Assembly: GCF_000182925.2 (NCBI RefSeq)
Contig: NC_026502.1
Coordinates: 868,001 to 932,000, forward strand
Direction: 5' to 3'
DNA from: Neurospora crassa OR74A
Lineage: Eukaryota > Ascomycota > Sordariomycetes > Sordariales > Sordariaceae
Length of the DNA: 64,000 nt
The notes below the pieces were generated by a model. The model was given only the letters and a program-made list of their open reading frames with translations, was not told the DNA's origin and ran no database searches. The first letter of the stretch is position 1; each line of letters begins with the position of its first letter. The position numbers and the translations under genes are program-made. This document shows, in pieces, positions 43,967 through 56,702 of the stretch.

Positions 43967-44799
43967 TACTCGTTGAGTCCGTACCTCTGGGGAGTTGAAG
44001 AAGGGTCCCCAGGAACTCCAGGAAGTCGGGTAGTAGCCCAGGGCATCCGTTCGGTGGGTGGTCATAGTGAGTACTGGACCTGGACCCCTGGCCAGCAGAG
44101 AGTGTTTCGTCCCAAGTCACAACAGGAAAGGAGGACCCAAGATGACGAGCATGCAGAAACTGACGCAGCCTTGCAAGTGGAACAAAAAAAAAAGATAAGA
44201 GCAAAAATAAGAAAAACAAGACAAAAAAAATAGGATCTCCAAAGGAACCCGTTCCACCGTGGTCTAGAAGACAGCCCCGTCTCCTCTCGCGACTCCTCCA
44301 GTGACCCCATCCAGTCCCTCCCAAGCTCGTGTCCGGGCCATCGCTCGTGCCAGATTCTTGATTCCGTGGGGCTCCAGACCGAGCATACTCCGATGGTTCA
44401 CCCCATGTTTGTGCGAGCAATCTCGCACTTTTGTTGTCATTGCAATTGGGAGATTTGGGGGCACGCTGAGGCCGCAAAGTGGCAGAAGCGGTCGAGGATT
44501 CGACTTTCTCCAACGAAATCACAGTCCGGGCGCACCTTGCATGTTGCTCCATCTCGTCTCCAGCTGCACGTCCCCTGGAATCCCCAGTGCTTCCCCTCCA
44601 GCTCTTCCACTTGTGATCGGACACCTTGTTGTAATGATTGACACTTTGTCGATCTAAACTCTACCTACCCATCTCCATTTTCTCCATTCTTTTGGCTCCC
44701 GCTTCACAATCGGCAACGGTACCTCTAAGCTGCTGCCAAAGGCACCTGACTGAAGGGTTCTGGACGGTGTTGAAGTTTATCACTCTGGGGAGCCTACTG

Positions 44800-45025
44800 C
44801 CTACAGGTACCTACTACATACTAACTACCTCTAGGTATCTTGCTCAGACACCTCCTGCAGGCGGTACCTACTACCTTACCCAGGCAAATTGAAGTGTACC
44901 TTATCCAAGATTCCTGGACTCGCAGGCGCCGAATCGCGTGCTGTGTGTGACAGGGAGTGGCAGAGTGCACCGTCCGGGCAACCTTGACGGCGCTGCTGCC
45001 AGTACCTAGGTACCTAGGTATTTCC
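44800..45025. repeat. TACCTAGGTA-type palindrome cluster
   Basis: Repeated GTACCTACTAC, CCTCTAGGTATC and GTACCTAGGTACCTAGGTATT units, including perfect TACCTAGGTA palindromes at about 45003-45020. The cluster is noncoding and lies about 600-850 bp upstream of the LTE1-type start. It may be a regulatory array or a slippage product. Confidence 0.5.
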
Positions 45026-45647
45026 CAGGATAGCAGAGGTAACAACGCTCGGTATGTGCCTTCCTCCTTTCGACTTTTCTCCTCTCTCGCATTCTGCCCT
45101 GCCATTCTTTCCTCGCCTTGCTTTGCCTTCTTGATCAACCGTTCCTTGTGCAACACTCGTCGGCTGCTTCCCAAGACATGTCCTTCCTTCCTCGTCCAAT
45201 GCGGTTATGACGACAGCCTCGCCGACCGAGATACTTTCGCTCTTTCCTTGCCCGGGCCAATGAGACCGCCACTGGTTCAAGGCTGATTGGGAAGTCGCAA
45301 GTCGCATAGGGGGGAAAACAAAAAAGAAAAGAAAAGAGACGAATCCCAACTCGAATCTTGGAAGCGCCGCAGCGCGAAACGAAAGAACGAACGACTAGCA
45401 GGCGACCAGACGTTAACACTCCTTATGCTTTTTCACCGCAGACGACGACGACCCCGATCTCAGTTCAGAAACAATCCTTGACCCTGCCCCCCCCATTCCT
45501 GTCCCCCATACACACGCCGGGGCCGACACCGACATCGACTCGGAACTCGATACTGTCCTCTTCGTCGCCAGCTACAACAACAGCAGCAGCAGATAGTACT
45601 GGACGCCGTCGCGAGCTAGAATCAGGCTGCCCACTGGTGCCACCGCA

Positions 45648-48600
45648 ATGGAGGCCGACTCACCATCGGCTCCTCCGACTGCGGGCACCCTCAAAACAAC
45701 AACACAAACCCCACGACTTCGACAGCAAAAACCCTTGCGACGAAACCGATCAGATTCCACTCCCACCCCGACATCTTCGACCCTTCTGGCCACCAGGTCT
45801 TTGCGCGATCTGCGATTTCGCAGACCTTCACAAAAGCTATCAAAAGATGGAGGGAAGACAATGCCCATGTACGCCTCGACGGGCCCAGAACGACTGAAGA
45901 CGCCCAAGTCGCGACCCCCTATACCAGGCACAGGCTCAGGAACACCCAAACCGTTGCTCCCAGTTTCGGAGCGCAAATCAAACGACACCACCAGTCCTAT
46001 CAGCACATGGCGGAAATATGGGCAGGGGAGTCGCGATTTCGACATTACCCCAGATGGAGGCTCTGCAGGACGCGAAGGAAGACACTTTGCCGTAGCGAAT
46101 GTCGGGCACAATGGGCGCATTTACCTGAGGTATGCATGCAGTCATGATGACCGTGTCTCTACTGTCAATACTGATAATCTTGTAGGCCAACTATTCGCCC
46201 GGCTAACCAGCGCTACCCGCAACCGCCCTTCGTATTTCCCATGACACCGCCCGATACAGCTGGTCTGGAGCACTCATCTTCAGAAAAGGACGATACTTTT
46301 GGAGAAAGTACCAAAATGTTCGACAACCAATGGGCTCAAACACCAGACCTCCCTACCCCGCCTATCACGAGGCGCGACTACCTGGGGAGTCTTAGAAGGC
46401 CAGGACACCGCCGAGCCGCATCTGATTCGACCCTTGCCGACGGAAATGTGGTTCGCGAACCCGAAACTGGAGGCTTCAAGGTCATTATTACCCAACCCAG
46501 CGAAGGCACGCGACCCAGGACTGTTGAGGATACGGACATGACCAGCTCGCCATTGCTGGAAGTAGCCATACCGTCCTGGAGGATAGGCACCCCCAGATTC
46601 AGCATTCGAGGAACGCCCTGTATCCGAGGGTCATCTTATGCTCCGACCGAAGAGATACTCTCAAGTAGCGCCTCCGTTGAGGACCGTCGTATCAACAGCA
46701 CCATGGCAAATTGTTCGGCGACTCCAGGCACAGGCCCCATTCATGGTATGGATTTTGCTATTAGCGACCACCGTATCTCGGACAATCCTGTCTCGTCAAC
46801 GTCTCCTGCTTCTGATCGGCCGCTGCGCTCCACCCACATGTCGACTCACCTCGTGATTGAGCCCGCCATGTTTGACGAGCTGACCTTCAAACCTGCCTGC
46901 GATGATCGACTTATTGTTAGGTATTCGCCAAATACCGGTGCCGTGACTGCCGCTACGCCGCCTCGTCTGGTTGCAGAGATCACCTCGCCCTCCTTTCTGG
47001 ATTATGACCTCGTGTCTGACTTCTTCCTCACGTATCGACAGTTTCTCGATTCTCACGACTTGCTTTCCATGCTGTTCGCGCGCCTTCGATGGGCTTTGGC
47101 AAGAGAGGGTGACTTGGGGACGGTGGTGCGTGTTCGTACTTTTGTAGCCCTCCGACACTGGATTCTCAACTACTTCATGGACGATTTCGTGGTCGACTAC
47201 GACTTGCGCGTTTCTTTCTGTAACCTCTTGAACGATGTGGTCGACGAGTGGGCTGAGGTATCCAAGGCGCACAAGATAGAGATGAAGACTCTACCTGAGC
47301 TCAAGAAGTGCTGGAGGAGAATCTGTTCGCAATTCTGGGATGGGCCTGACTTCGACGCTTCCTTGGCAGCCGATATTCCCATCACCCCAGGAGGTATCGC
47401 AGGCCATCGTGACCCAAACTTGACTCCCAGCTTCTGGGTCAAATACGACAAAGGTCCGCCCCAGTTGGACGAGCTAAATGTCCCGACGACCCCTCGCGGA
47501 CCAACGAGCTTCTACGCTGAGATCGCGAAGGCTGGACATATCGACTCCATTATTGTGGGTGAAAGGCCAGGGACTCCCGAAAACCCAGAGATCGATGAAC
47601 CTCAGAGGAATCAGGCCTCGCCAACCAGCGTCACAAGCGTCGAGGTTGTATCGTGCTCATTCCCGATTAAGAGTTCGCGACATACGCAAGTAGCATCCAA
47701 CCGTCCGTTGACTGCTCACCCAGCGGACCCCAGCTCCGTATACAATACCACCGAAGGCATAGCGACTACTCCTCGCTCCCTTACAGGCAAACGTGTCCGA
47801 CCTCAGCACTCTTCGCACAAGCGGAACAACAGCTTGAGTGATTCTCTTCATGATCACGCCACTTTGACGGAAAGGGTTTTGTACAAAAATGCCGAGTTCC
47901 TTTTGACGCTGCCATATGCGGGAAGCCTTATCCAAGGTAACATCTTTCCGCCTGGGCAAGCCTTTGTTGAGGTACGTCCAAATAGTGCCATGGGCGACCC
48001 TTCCGGCCAGACCACTGTCTTTCAACCGGTAGAGGTGCGGAAGGATAAGTTCATAGGGTCGGCCATGTCCAGCCATGGAATGAAGAAGCTGCTTGGAAGC
48101 GTCCGGCGCGCGTTGAGCCACAAGACGTCAACACATCCATCCAATCAAACAATGTTGGCCAACATCTCGCCCATCGGGCCAGAGGGCGCAACAACGAACC
48201 GGCCTCCAGGGACAGCAGTCGTACCGCAATCAAAAGCTCGCCAGAACGGAGTCCGACCACCTGTGCGTATTGATCTGCTCGGCGCTGGAGTCGCGGAGGA
48301 CTTTAAGAAAGCGATACGCGAAGATGCTGCTGTGGAAGCCGAAAAACTCGAATACGCTGTTCCTCCGGCAACTGGAAACGAAGAAGCCAAAAGTCACGGG
48401 AACGCGATGGAATATTCGGCTGCACACATGGACACGGCGTTTAACCTTCGCAGTGTTGAAGATGTACAACATAGGAGCGATATGGGGATATCATCTGGCA
48501 GCGACTCGATTGTCATTGTCGATGGTACCACCCTTCAACCTGTAATGTCCGGAGCGTTGCCAGCTGCCAGTTCATCGGCATCATTTTCGCATTCGTTCAT

Positions 48601-51166
48601 CCCAATCACTGCGGATCCAACGCCACCAAATACGCCGCCAGATCTACAACAGGGAACACCAAGAACGTCTTCATACATCCTGGGCCAACAAGTCCTTCGC
48701 AACTCGGTCTCGACCAATCAGGCGTCGCCGATTATACTTGACTCTACTCCTAGAGAAGGGGAAGACCTCCCATCAGACGATTTCGGTCAGCCATCTATTG
48801 ATCATGTCATGCAAGACTTTGATCAGACCCCCCGGAGCGGGCTGCATGGGCACTTCAGAAATCTTTCAAGCAGATCACAGCATTCAACTTGGTCGGCAAG
48901 GCATGGACGATTCGCGTCATATACTAGCGATATTATGCCACAGCCAACCGTTAGGAGCTTCGATGCTACGACATATTCGGAGGAGTCCGTGGCTGATGAC
49001 TCGTCCCAAGTCCTCATTCCGCAGCCGCTTCGAATTCTAAGAAGGAGGCCAGGAGGTGACCTTCGTGCTGTGACCAATGTTGGCGATCTGGATCATCCAC
49101 CGCTGAGAACATCCCGCTCGGTCGGATCCCTGACAACGTACACTGACTCGTTCGCAAGTTCGTTCATACGAAGTCCAGCCCATCAAGACTCCAGTAGCTT
49201 CGTGGATGTTAACAATCGGCCAGAAATGTTTTCTCTCGGAGCACTCGCTGAGCAAAACCCGAAAAAACGTCATCTGTCCCTCTTCAGCACTCATTCATCG
49301 AAGCCGGTGATGCGCCCATCATTCGAGGCTGAGGCGATCAAATTGGCGCAGATTCCTGACGATGAAGAGGATGGCGGTGTCGAGGCCGCACTTCTCAAGT
49401 TGGAAGGAAAATACGAAAGAAAGTCAACTATTCGCTTGTCCATGGACCTACCTAAATTCAAGGCCGAACAGAATACCAATCCCCTTCCGACGCAGCCTGA
49501 GGAGGTCACAGGAGAGGAGAGGATGGAACAACGACACATACGCGCTGCCGGGAAGAATATCTATATGCCACCTTCACCTACGACACCTGCACCAATGGAT
49601 ATAGCTGACAGCTATCTGGACGTCACTCCCCGTCAGCACCGGATTACCAATGCCGAATCCTTCATTTCTGCTACTTCCAGGGACTCCTACAATTCGAGCC
49701 CTCTGCTGGAGCAGGAAATGATGGATAATTATGGTGTCAACCAGGATACCCTGCAATCATGGACCGATCGTTCCATCCTGCAGCCTCCTTCCTCTGATGA
49801 GCAGAGTGTACAAAGCTCCCAACACCCTTCTATAGCTTCGTTTGACTTTGTGGAGAAAGCGGACAGCATGGAGCCCGTCAAGGTTGACGACGCAATACCC
49901 ACTGCAGAGCCAGAACAGTCTTTCCTGACATTGGAAAGTGAAGATGACACAGACCTGTCTTCGGAAATGTCTGCAGAACCATTCGATGCGAGTGTTGACG
50001 ACTACGGAGTCATTACCCCTTCGGCCGTTGGTGTTGCCATCTCGACAGAGCCCGCACATTCCCTGGCTGAAAATCAATTCGGCCCCAACCCGCCCTCCCC
50101 ACCCACAATCATGATTCAAGCACTTCAGATGCTTCCGGATATGGCCAAAGGTTCCGCATCCCAGCAGCAGGGAGGATGGCACACGAAGCCTTTGCCACCA
50201 ACGCCCGATACTACTCCGACCACAACAGCTGCTCCTTATGGCCAGTATCAACATTCCTTTCCCGTACAGCCAACTGCTTCGAAGGGCACGCCTCGTGATA
50301 AACGCCAGCTTGATGTACCCTCGCCCTTGCCCGAAGCTAGCGATGTTACCGAAGCGTCCGATAGCAGACTCTCGGCCCATTTGCCTTTCATTCTGGCATT
50401 CGACAGCGAGATCTTAGCTCAGCAGTTTACACTGATCGAGAAAGATGCGCTGAACGAAATCGACTGGAGAGAACTGATTGACATGAGGTGGAAGAATGCT
50501 GAGCAGAAGGGCTGTGACGCGCGCAGCTGGGTTTCATTTTTGAGGGATACGGATGCGCATGGCGTCGAGGTTGTGATTGCCCGTTTCAATATCATGGTGA
50601 AATGGGCCATTTCCGAGATTGTCCTAACTCGCGACATCGAGGAAAGGGCTCGTTGCATCATCAAGCTCATCCACATCGCAGCACATTGTCGACGCTTCCG
50701 CAACTTTGCAACCATGGCACAGTTGACCATTGCGCTGATGAGCAATGAGATTGGCCGTCTAAACAAGACATGGGCGATGGTTCCCTCCAGCGACCAGCGA
50801 ACAATGCAAGAGTTGGAGACGTTGATGTCGCCTACGAGGAATTTTTATAACCTGCGCAAAGAGATGGAGGGCGGTGATTCGAAGACGGCTGATGAGGGAT
50901 GTATTCCCTTTGTGGGAATTTACACACACGACCTCCTCTTCAACGCCCAGCGACCGAGCGAGATTGCGAGCTCTCCCACCACTGCACCTTTGGTGAACTT
51001 TGAGCGTTGCAGGATCGCGGCCGGGGTGGTCAAGACGCTGCTGAGGCTTCTCGAAGCGAGCAACCGGTACTCTTTCCAGCCTATTGAGGGCATTACTGAG
51101 CGCTGCTTGTGGATGGGCGCTTTGGATGATGACGAGATTCGAAGGCTGGGTGAGAGCTTGGAGTGA
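45648..51166 (+). CDS. lte1: Large RasGEF, Lte1-type
   Basis: Exons 45648-46129 and 46186-51166 (intron GTATGC..TGTAG, 56 bp), 1820 residues. Lte1 proteins carry a Ras guanine-nucleotide-exchange fold and act in mitotic exit and polarity control at the cell cortex. The N-terminus (1-160) is basic and disordered. Exon 2 opens RPTIRPANQRYPQPPFVFPM. The RasGEF N-terminal (REM) domain lies about 395-525 (LVAEITSPSFLDYDLVSDFF, YRQFLDSHDLLSMLF). Then comes about 1000 residues of Ser/Thr/Pro-rich linker with many S/T-P sites. The catalytic CDC25-like domain fills about 1560-1815 (FILAFDSEILAQQFTLIEK, SWVSFLRDT, NFATMAQLTIALMSNEIGRL, CIPFVGIYTHDLLFN). The wide separation of REM and catalytic domains and the C-terminal placement fit Lte1 rather than Cdc25 or Bud5, and there is no SH3 domain. 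Confidence 0.88.
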
Positions 51167-52567
51167 AAATGGACTCTTGTTTACGGCTGATACCCTGTTA
51201 CCGATCCATACCACCAGCCACAATGCCTCTCGTCATTTGTTTCGCCTACAACGACCGGACGGTTCCTTTCCTACATTATTTTGTTTTGATTATATCTCGC
51301 GTTTGTTTTGGACCTCCTAACTAAGCGTATGCATCATCGCATTTATACCCCTGTACAAGCAATTAAACTGTTTCCCATCATATCACAACCATCATACCCT
51401 ACCTACCTTCCATTTCCTAGTACAACAACTACATCATACCCATTAAACCATGTCATACCAAGCCATAATCATAACTGTCTCATTACTGTCGGGTTTTCTC
51501 ATCGCCGACAACATCATCGTCTTAACCAGAGCCGCTACTACCTCTACTATTTTCTTGTTGCATATTTATATTCGAATTGGTTGTATTTTTACTCATGTTT
51601 TCTTTATTTTCATCGCTGATCTGGATGCACGGGTGCTCATCGTCATCTGGGCCGCACGAGGGCCTTGTTGCGGACAGCATATCATTATCTTGAGCGTGTA
51701 GCACATGTGAATAAGGGAAGGAAAGAAGGATCAAATGAACTGAAAGACCAATAGATATGAACTGAAATGTGTGGTTTGGGCGGTATGTGGTGGGTGGTCC
51801 TAGCCTGATCAATTTTCGGTTCTTTCCTCTTTTGTTTCACGCTTTTGGTACTCTAGCGAGTTGAGTTATAGCGGAATGAATCAAGAATGGAAGGAGATAT
51901 CATAGGTTTTATACCCCGTATTCTTTTTCTTTATCTCCGGTGCGTTTTTTTTTTACCCCGTTGGATGCAAGGAAAAGGAAAAAGATGAGCAGAGGATTCA
52001 ATTGGGAGGATAGTTAGGAAAGTTACGAGAGATACCAGGTAAAGGTAGCGAGCGGATGATAACACCTGGCGAAGAAGAATAAATGTGGATGCGAAGTGAT
52101 ACACTTGTCTTCGAGGTCCAGTCGTTCTTGAGTTTGTTGAATTGCCAGTGCTTCTGTTTTTGCATTGGAGTTTTTGGTGAATGTCGTCTAGCTGAGGAGG
52201 TATTGCTTTCTAAGAACAAACTTCTCAACCCTCAGCCTGGTCTCATAACCATTAGTTTGTAGTAAGTAAGGTACATACGACCATACCCACTGGAAAACTC
52301 GGGATCCCGTCCGCTCTCCCATAGATAAGCCAGTGAGGGCCAGACTAGTAGTTGGGTCGGTGACGACCAGCGAATCCCTGGTGTTGTATGTCTTTTTCTC
52401 TAGCTCTTTTTGAGATCTTTTTTTTTTGATCTCTTTTTTGCCCGTGTGCATGTCAATCGCCCATCCTTCCTTCTTTTCTCGTGTACGTGTGATTCAGACT
52501 TTCCAACTTCGAGTTACCTATGTTCGGCAATGCTGCCGAGTCATTGGCTAACCTGGTACAAGAACTA
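51167..52567. other. Spacer, no supportable gene
   Basis: 3' UTR of the RasGEF gene and noncoding sequence. Frames of 70-100 codons only, with no domain. Confidence 0.4.
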
Positions 52568-52621
52568 CCCTAGTAAATGCAACTCATCCGAGCTGCCTTT
52601 GTTTTCTTGCATTTACTAGGG
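52568..52621. repeat. Perfect 15-bp inverted repeat (hairpin)
   Basis: CCCTAGTAAATGCAA (52568-52582) is exactly reverse-complemented at 52607-52621, with a 24-nt loop. The same TGCATTTACT core recurs directly after it (52625-52634) and near 53116-53150. Confidence 0.85.
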
Positions 52622-53150
52622 ATGTGCATTTACTGGATCGGGGACTTATTTACACGGGGCTGGGCAATTTGGAAACGCATGTCAAGTTCCTGACAGCCCT
52701 ATTAGAGCTGTCAGAATCTTGAATGACTGCAAGTTGGCATGTTCCAATTGTAGAGGTAACTTAAAGTTTGTAGCAAGCACCCAAGGGGGCGACGGAATTA
52801 AGGGTACACCAAAACTTGATATATGGTTTCGACCCAGAATCGCACCTTCGACCTCGAATGTGAGAGCCTACAATACTTCTAAAGTTAAGCCTGATCAGAA
52901 CTGACCGGTCTTGTTCTGAGTGCAACATGATGTCGTCAGCTTCAGATACTAATTTATTTCTAAGAAAGACAAAGTCACAGGCGCCCTTCGCTTTGGTGAT
53001 AGTTTTCGGTAATGGATCATCTATAATTCTGTCAGCCTCTTGGCACCGTACAGCAGAATTGCGTCCCCTATTCTACTAGCATTTGCTGGGGGCAAGGGGG
53101 AGAAGGCGGGAGGGGGAGTTGCATTTACTGGAAGTTGCATTTGGTAGGAT
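52568..53150. mobile_element. Putative non-autonomous element with TGCATTTACT ends
   Basis: The left end AGTAAATGCAACTC (52572-52585) is repeated in inverse orientation as GAGTTGCATTTACT (53116-53129), about 560 bp apart. Extra copies of the core sit at both ends (52610, 52625, 53135, 53149). No protein is encoded. Inverted ends plus subterminal copies resemble a MITE, but I could not identify a target-site duplication. A weak tRNA-like stretch (about 52825-52900, minus) lies inside. Confidence 0.45.
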
Positions 53151-53443
53151 TGCATTGCTGTGTAACGCCAGATGGTTCTGTTCCTTTGCATGACTGCCTT
53201 ATCTGAGGTCAGCAGTGTAGGAAAGAGGGGGCAACGAAAGCTTGGCGATTGGCAGCCCTTAAGTATTGGTTGCCCTGCTGCTCTAGGCTGCCCTTCATCA
53301 AGCGTATTCTTATTCTCATGAGGCGTTTACTCTTTGCCTTGGTTCTTTCTCCGACAAAAGGTCTGAAAGGCCCAATCTCACCCTTCAACACAACTCCTCT
53401 ATGAGCGGGCGATCTTATCGAGTTTCTTTAACATGATCTTCGG
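53151..53443. other. Upstream region of the HET gene
   Basis: About 290 bp of noncoding sequence with no clear promoter box. It directly joins the putative inverted-repeat element to the left. Confidence 0.35.
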
Positions 53444-55954
53444 ATGATGATCACGCCAGCTATGGACTTGACGGGCGTAACTGTCGAATCGTCCCGCTCG
53501 GCGGAGACAAGCCCTCCCTCCTCTGCTCCTCCGGAAGTCAACAAGCCGAACTCACAATCACCACGCCCTTCAGCTTTGCCACCATACTTCAGCTCGTATG
53601 AGGTCTACATCGAACATTGCGTAGCTAAAGTCGGACGAGAAGAGATAGCCGAAACGGCATTTGACCGCCTGTGCGCGAGCTGTACGGCGGCGTTCAAGAA
53701 GATCCACGAATCACCTGTTGACGATATGGGTCTGATAAAAGCTCCCTTTTGCAGCGTCAGCGAATTTCTCAGATCAGCTGCTGAAGCAAACTGCCATGTT
53801 TGTCATTGGCTCATGGCTGATATTCTGAGAAGACGTGAAAGTACGCCAACTTCATTCGATGCTCAGAGCCTAGAATCAGGTGTCGACTGGCTGGAACGGG
53901 GAGATGCAGCATTGACACTCGAGAAATGGTTCAGATCCCTGTGCATCAATGTTGTGAAAGATGATGGCACACAAGGGAACCTTACTTGGGTTGAGATCGA
54001 GGACGAAGATGAGGACTATAGTAGAGGTAAGCTTCTACTGCTGACACTGTGAGATCGAGTCCACAAGTGATAACCATATGATATACATGGTCAGCTAACT
54101 ATATACATGCTTTCTTTACGCTTAGTCCGTGGTCTCCCTACTGCGCTCACCACAACAGGCGATGCAAGCTGGATTCAAGCGCTCAAATGGATCGAAAATT
54201 GTCGCTCGCACCCCCTCTGTGGTCCGGTCCAGATCGCAAATGCTCAGGATAAATGGCCTGCCCGGCTGGTCGCTGTGGGAAGCGTCGGAGATCCACAAGT
54301 CAGGATATGCGAAACGAGTCGACTAGGTTTTGTGGAAAAATCCTACATGACTCTCAGTCACTGCTGGGGAAAGAACGGAGTTCCCACTCGGCTAATGGAA
54401 GAGAACTATGCTAGGTTCTTGAACGGCATTCAACTTGGCCAGCTACCAAAAACCTTTCGAGATGCGATCAATGTTACTCGAAAATTGAAGATCCCCTTCA
54501 TTTGGATTGATTCCCTCTGCATCATTCAGGACTCATACGAGGATTGGATCCAGGAATCAGCCAAAATGCAACAAGTCTACCAAAATTCCTTTCTCAACCT
54601 GGCCGCTGGCGCCTCACTCAATTCCAAAGGCGGCCTCTTCTACCGACGACACCCACTTTCTGTAGTACCTTGGTCTGTACGACTAGGTGCGAATGGATAC
54701 CTTACGGCAAAACATATCAGTGAATATTGCCATGAAAGATACGCAAAGCTCATTCTTAACACTCGTGGATGGGTACTTCAGGAACAACTCCTGGCGCGAC
54801 GTACCCTTGTCTTTGGTCGAAAGGAGCTACACTGGGAATGCTCAACGTGTCAAGCGAGTGAAACCTTTCCAGATCCCAAAAACAGGCCTACACCAAAATG
54901 GGTTGAAACGATATCCCGGCGTGACTGGCAATTTCTTCTTGGAGACAAGCTAGTTGACTCAAAGCGGCAAGAGGCATGGAACCGGCTGACAAGGACATAC
55001 TTTGAGAGGTCTCTCACCCATGCTTCAGACAGGCTGGTAGCTATTTCTGGCCTTGCAGAGCAGCTAAGCAGTAGATGGACTGGTATAGGCTATCTTGCCG
55101 GACTATGGTCATACTGCCTTATCCAGGGGCTTTTGTGGTCTTGCGAGCCGCCATGCAGTCAGAAAAATATGGAAATAGCTCCTTCATGGTCTTGGGCTTC
55201 CCTCATTCAACCGTGCCAATCTGGGCAGCCGTCCAAGCTGTTGACTTGCAACCCACAAACTGTGGACATCTTGGCCGAGGTTCTGAAAGCAAGTGCAACA
55301 CCAAAAAGTAGGACAAATCCCTTCGGCCCTATTACGTTTGGGGGAAGCATCAAGCTCCGGAGTCCAGTGCTACGAGCTAATATCACTGCTTTCTCTGACA
55401 AATCCGATGAGTACTTCCTGAAATCCGGGGACGACTGCAACTTGGATGCACTTGAACTCAAATATATTCGCCTAAACGTATGTTGGGATGAGGTTTACGA
55501 CGTTAGGGGTGACGTACAAGATGCTTACCTGGTACCATTTGTGATCAAAGATCGTGGTATGAAAACGCTCGTTGGATTGATCATCTTGAAGACAGCAGTC
55601 CATTGCTGCAAAATACAGTTTCGAAGGGCTGGGTACTTTTACATCGACAGCTTTGGATGGAATAAAGAGAGCTTATTCAAAGACATTGAATCATGGTTTG
55701 CTGAAAAGGTCGGGGATAGCCTAGAAAAGCGAATGGATTACTTGGAGAAAGACCCATATGTTAACGGCCCTCCGTTGAATACTGATCTGGAGAATCGTTA
55801 TCTCGCAGAGTCCGGTAGGGACCTTCTCCCTGAAATTTCGAGATTTCTCAAGGCTATTGCCCGGGTTGCCAAGCACAACAAGGCAAACGGGACTCCCGAT
55901 CCTGTGCTTGGATTTGGCGAAGGGAATGGGTATTATACATACGAAATTGTGTGA
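53444..55954 (+). CDS. HET-domain heterokaryon incompatibility protein
   Basis: Exons 53444-54026 and 54126-55954 (intron GTAAGC..CTTAG, 99 bp), 803 residues. HET-domain proteins trigger cell death after fusion of genetically different hyphae. The domain is TIR-related. The N-terminus has a Ser/Pro-rich tail, then paired cysteines (LCASC, and NCHVCHWL about 110 residues in) often seen before HET domains. The HET domain (about 265-420) shows YMTLSHCWGKNG, LPKTFRDAINVTRKLKIPFI with WIDSLCIIQD, ESAKMQQVYQNSFLNLAAG and, further on, RGWVLQEQLLARRTLVFGRK and ELHWEC. The C-terminal half (about 430-803) contains EIAPSWSWASL, a common end block of this family. All core motifs are intact. ATG 53444 is followed by in-frame ATGs at 53447 and 53462. 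The gene is flanked by two mobile-element-like segments. Confidence 0.92.
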
Positions 55955-56345
55955 AGGCTGAAAGCTTGAGGCGTTGTTAGTGTGTTTTCTTTTTTCCGTG
56001 TTTCGTCTCCTTCTCATTGATTCAGTGGTGGAGCGGGTGAGATCATGAATTTGTATGGAAGCTTGAGTTTATGCTTTCTTGAGTTCTTGATTCATCTCCT
56101 ATCCAAGTTTTATTTCCCGAATCATAGCTGCAACGTACTATCCAATTCCGAGTTTACTACCTACTAGCGTGATTTTACTGGCTACCTCATCGTTACTGAT
56201 TAAATAGGTCCCACAGAGACACCAAGAAGTTTTCGCAAAGGTGACAACATCCAACCTTTACCTTCTGGGGGATCTGTCTGCATTAACATCAACTTAGTCA
56301 CATGTGCGCGATATCTGATTCAGAAATTGGGACACGTTAAGGATA
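55955..56345. other. Short spacer before the MITE
   Basis: 3' region of the HET gene. No ORF or repeat stands out. Confidence 0.4.
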
Positions 56346-56702
56346 CAGTCAAGTCTGTACATAACGATATGTGCTTACCCCTTGGATTTGATCGTTGTTC
56401 CCAGATTATCGCAACCTTCAGTAGTGCCAAGCACGCCAAGACTGACTCGAATAGGTACTTGGGTACCAAAAAGCAGTGGTTAAGGTATAGCTAAAGGATG
56501 AGTTGGGAATGTTTCCCATATCTACCACCTAATGGGTATAACGATCACCATACAAACTGAGCCTGAATATTGATCGTAATCGCAATACGGAATATATCGT
56601 TACACTGCTGAAATCACCATACAACTGGAACGGTGGCAGTGAAATTGATCGTTATTTACACGATATCGTTATACCTCATATCGTTATGTACAGACTTGAC
56701 TG
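56346..56702. mobile_element. 357-bp MITE with 26-bp perfect TIRs and TA target duplication
   Basis: The left end starts CAGTCAAGTCTGTACATAAC (56346-56371) and is perfectly reverse-complemented at 56677-56702. TA stands outside each end (56344-56345 and 56703-56704), the target duplication of Tc1/mariner-pogo elements, and the CAGTCAAG start resembles Fot1/pogo-type ends. The interior holds several ATCGTTAT or ATCGTAA copies as subterminal repeats and no protein. Perfect TIRs imply recent insertion or recent mobilisation. A related autonomous transposase elsewhere in the genome is expected. Confidence 0.9.

Larger units (their letters stand above)
40380..45647. other. Gene-poor 5.3-kb gap with homopolymer tracts
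   Basis: No supportable gene. It contains 17 C at 40764-40780, a GT repeat at 40862-40880, an A-rich tract at 43324-43343 and 26 C at 43941-43966. Several TACCTAGGTA-type palindromes lie near 44800-45030, in the leader region of the LTE1-type gene. The larger ORFs here (162 codons at 41935-42423, 246 codons at 43884-44624, both minus) cross these tracts or have random-looking composition. Confidence 0.4.

Noticed and set aside
43884-44624. 246-codon minus-strand ORF
   Set aside because: Runs through a 26-bp C homopolymer (poly-Gly) and purine-rich repeats. No homologous-looking segment.
52825-52905. tRNA-like sequence (minus strand, GGGTCGAAACC)
   Set aside because: B-box-like string but no A-box at the right distance and no cloverleaf.
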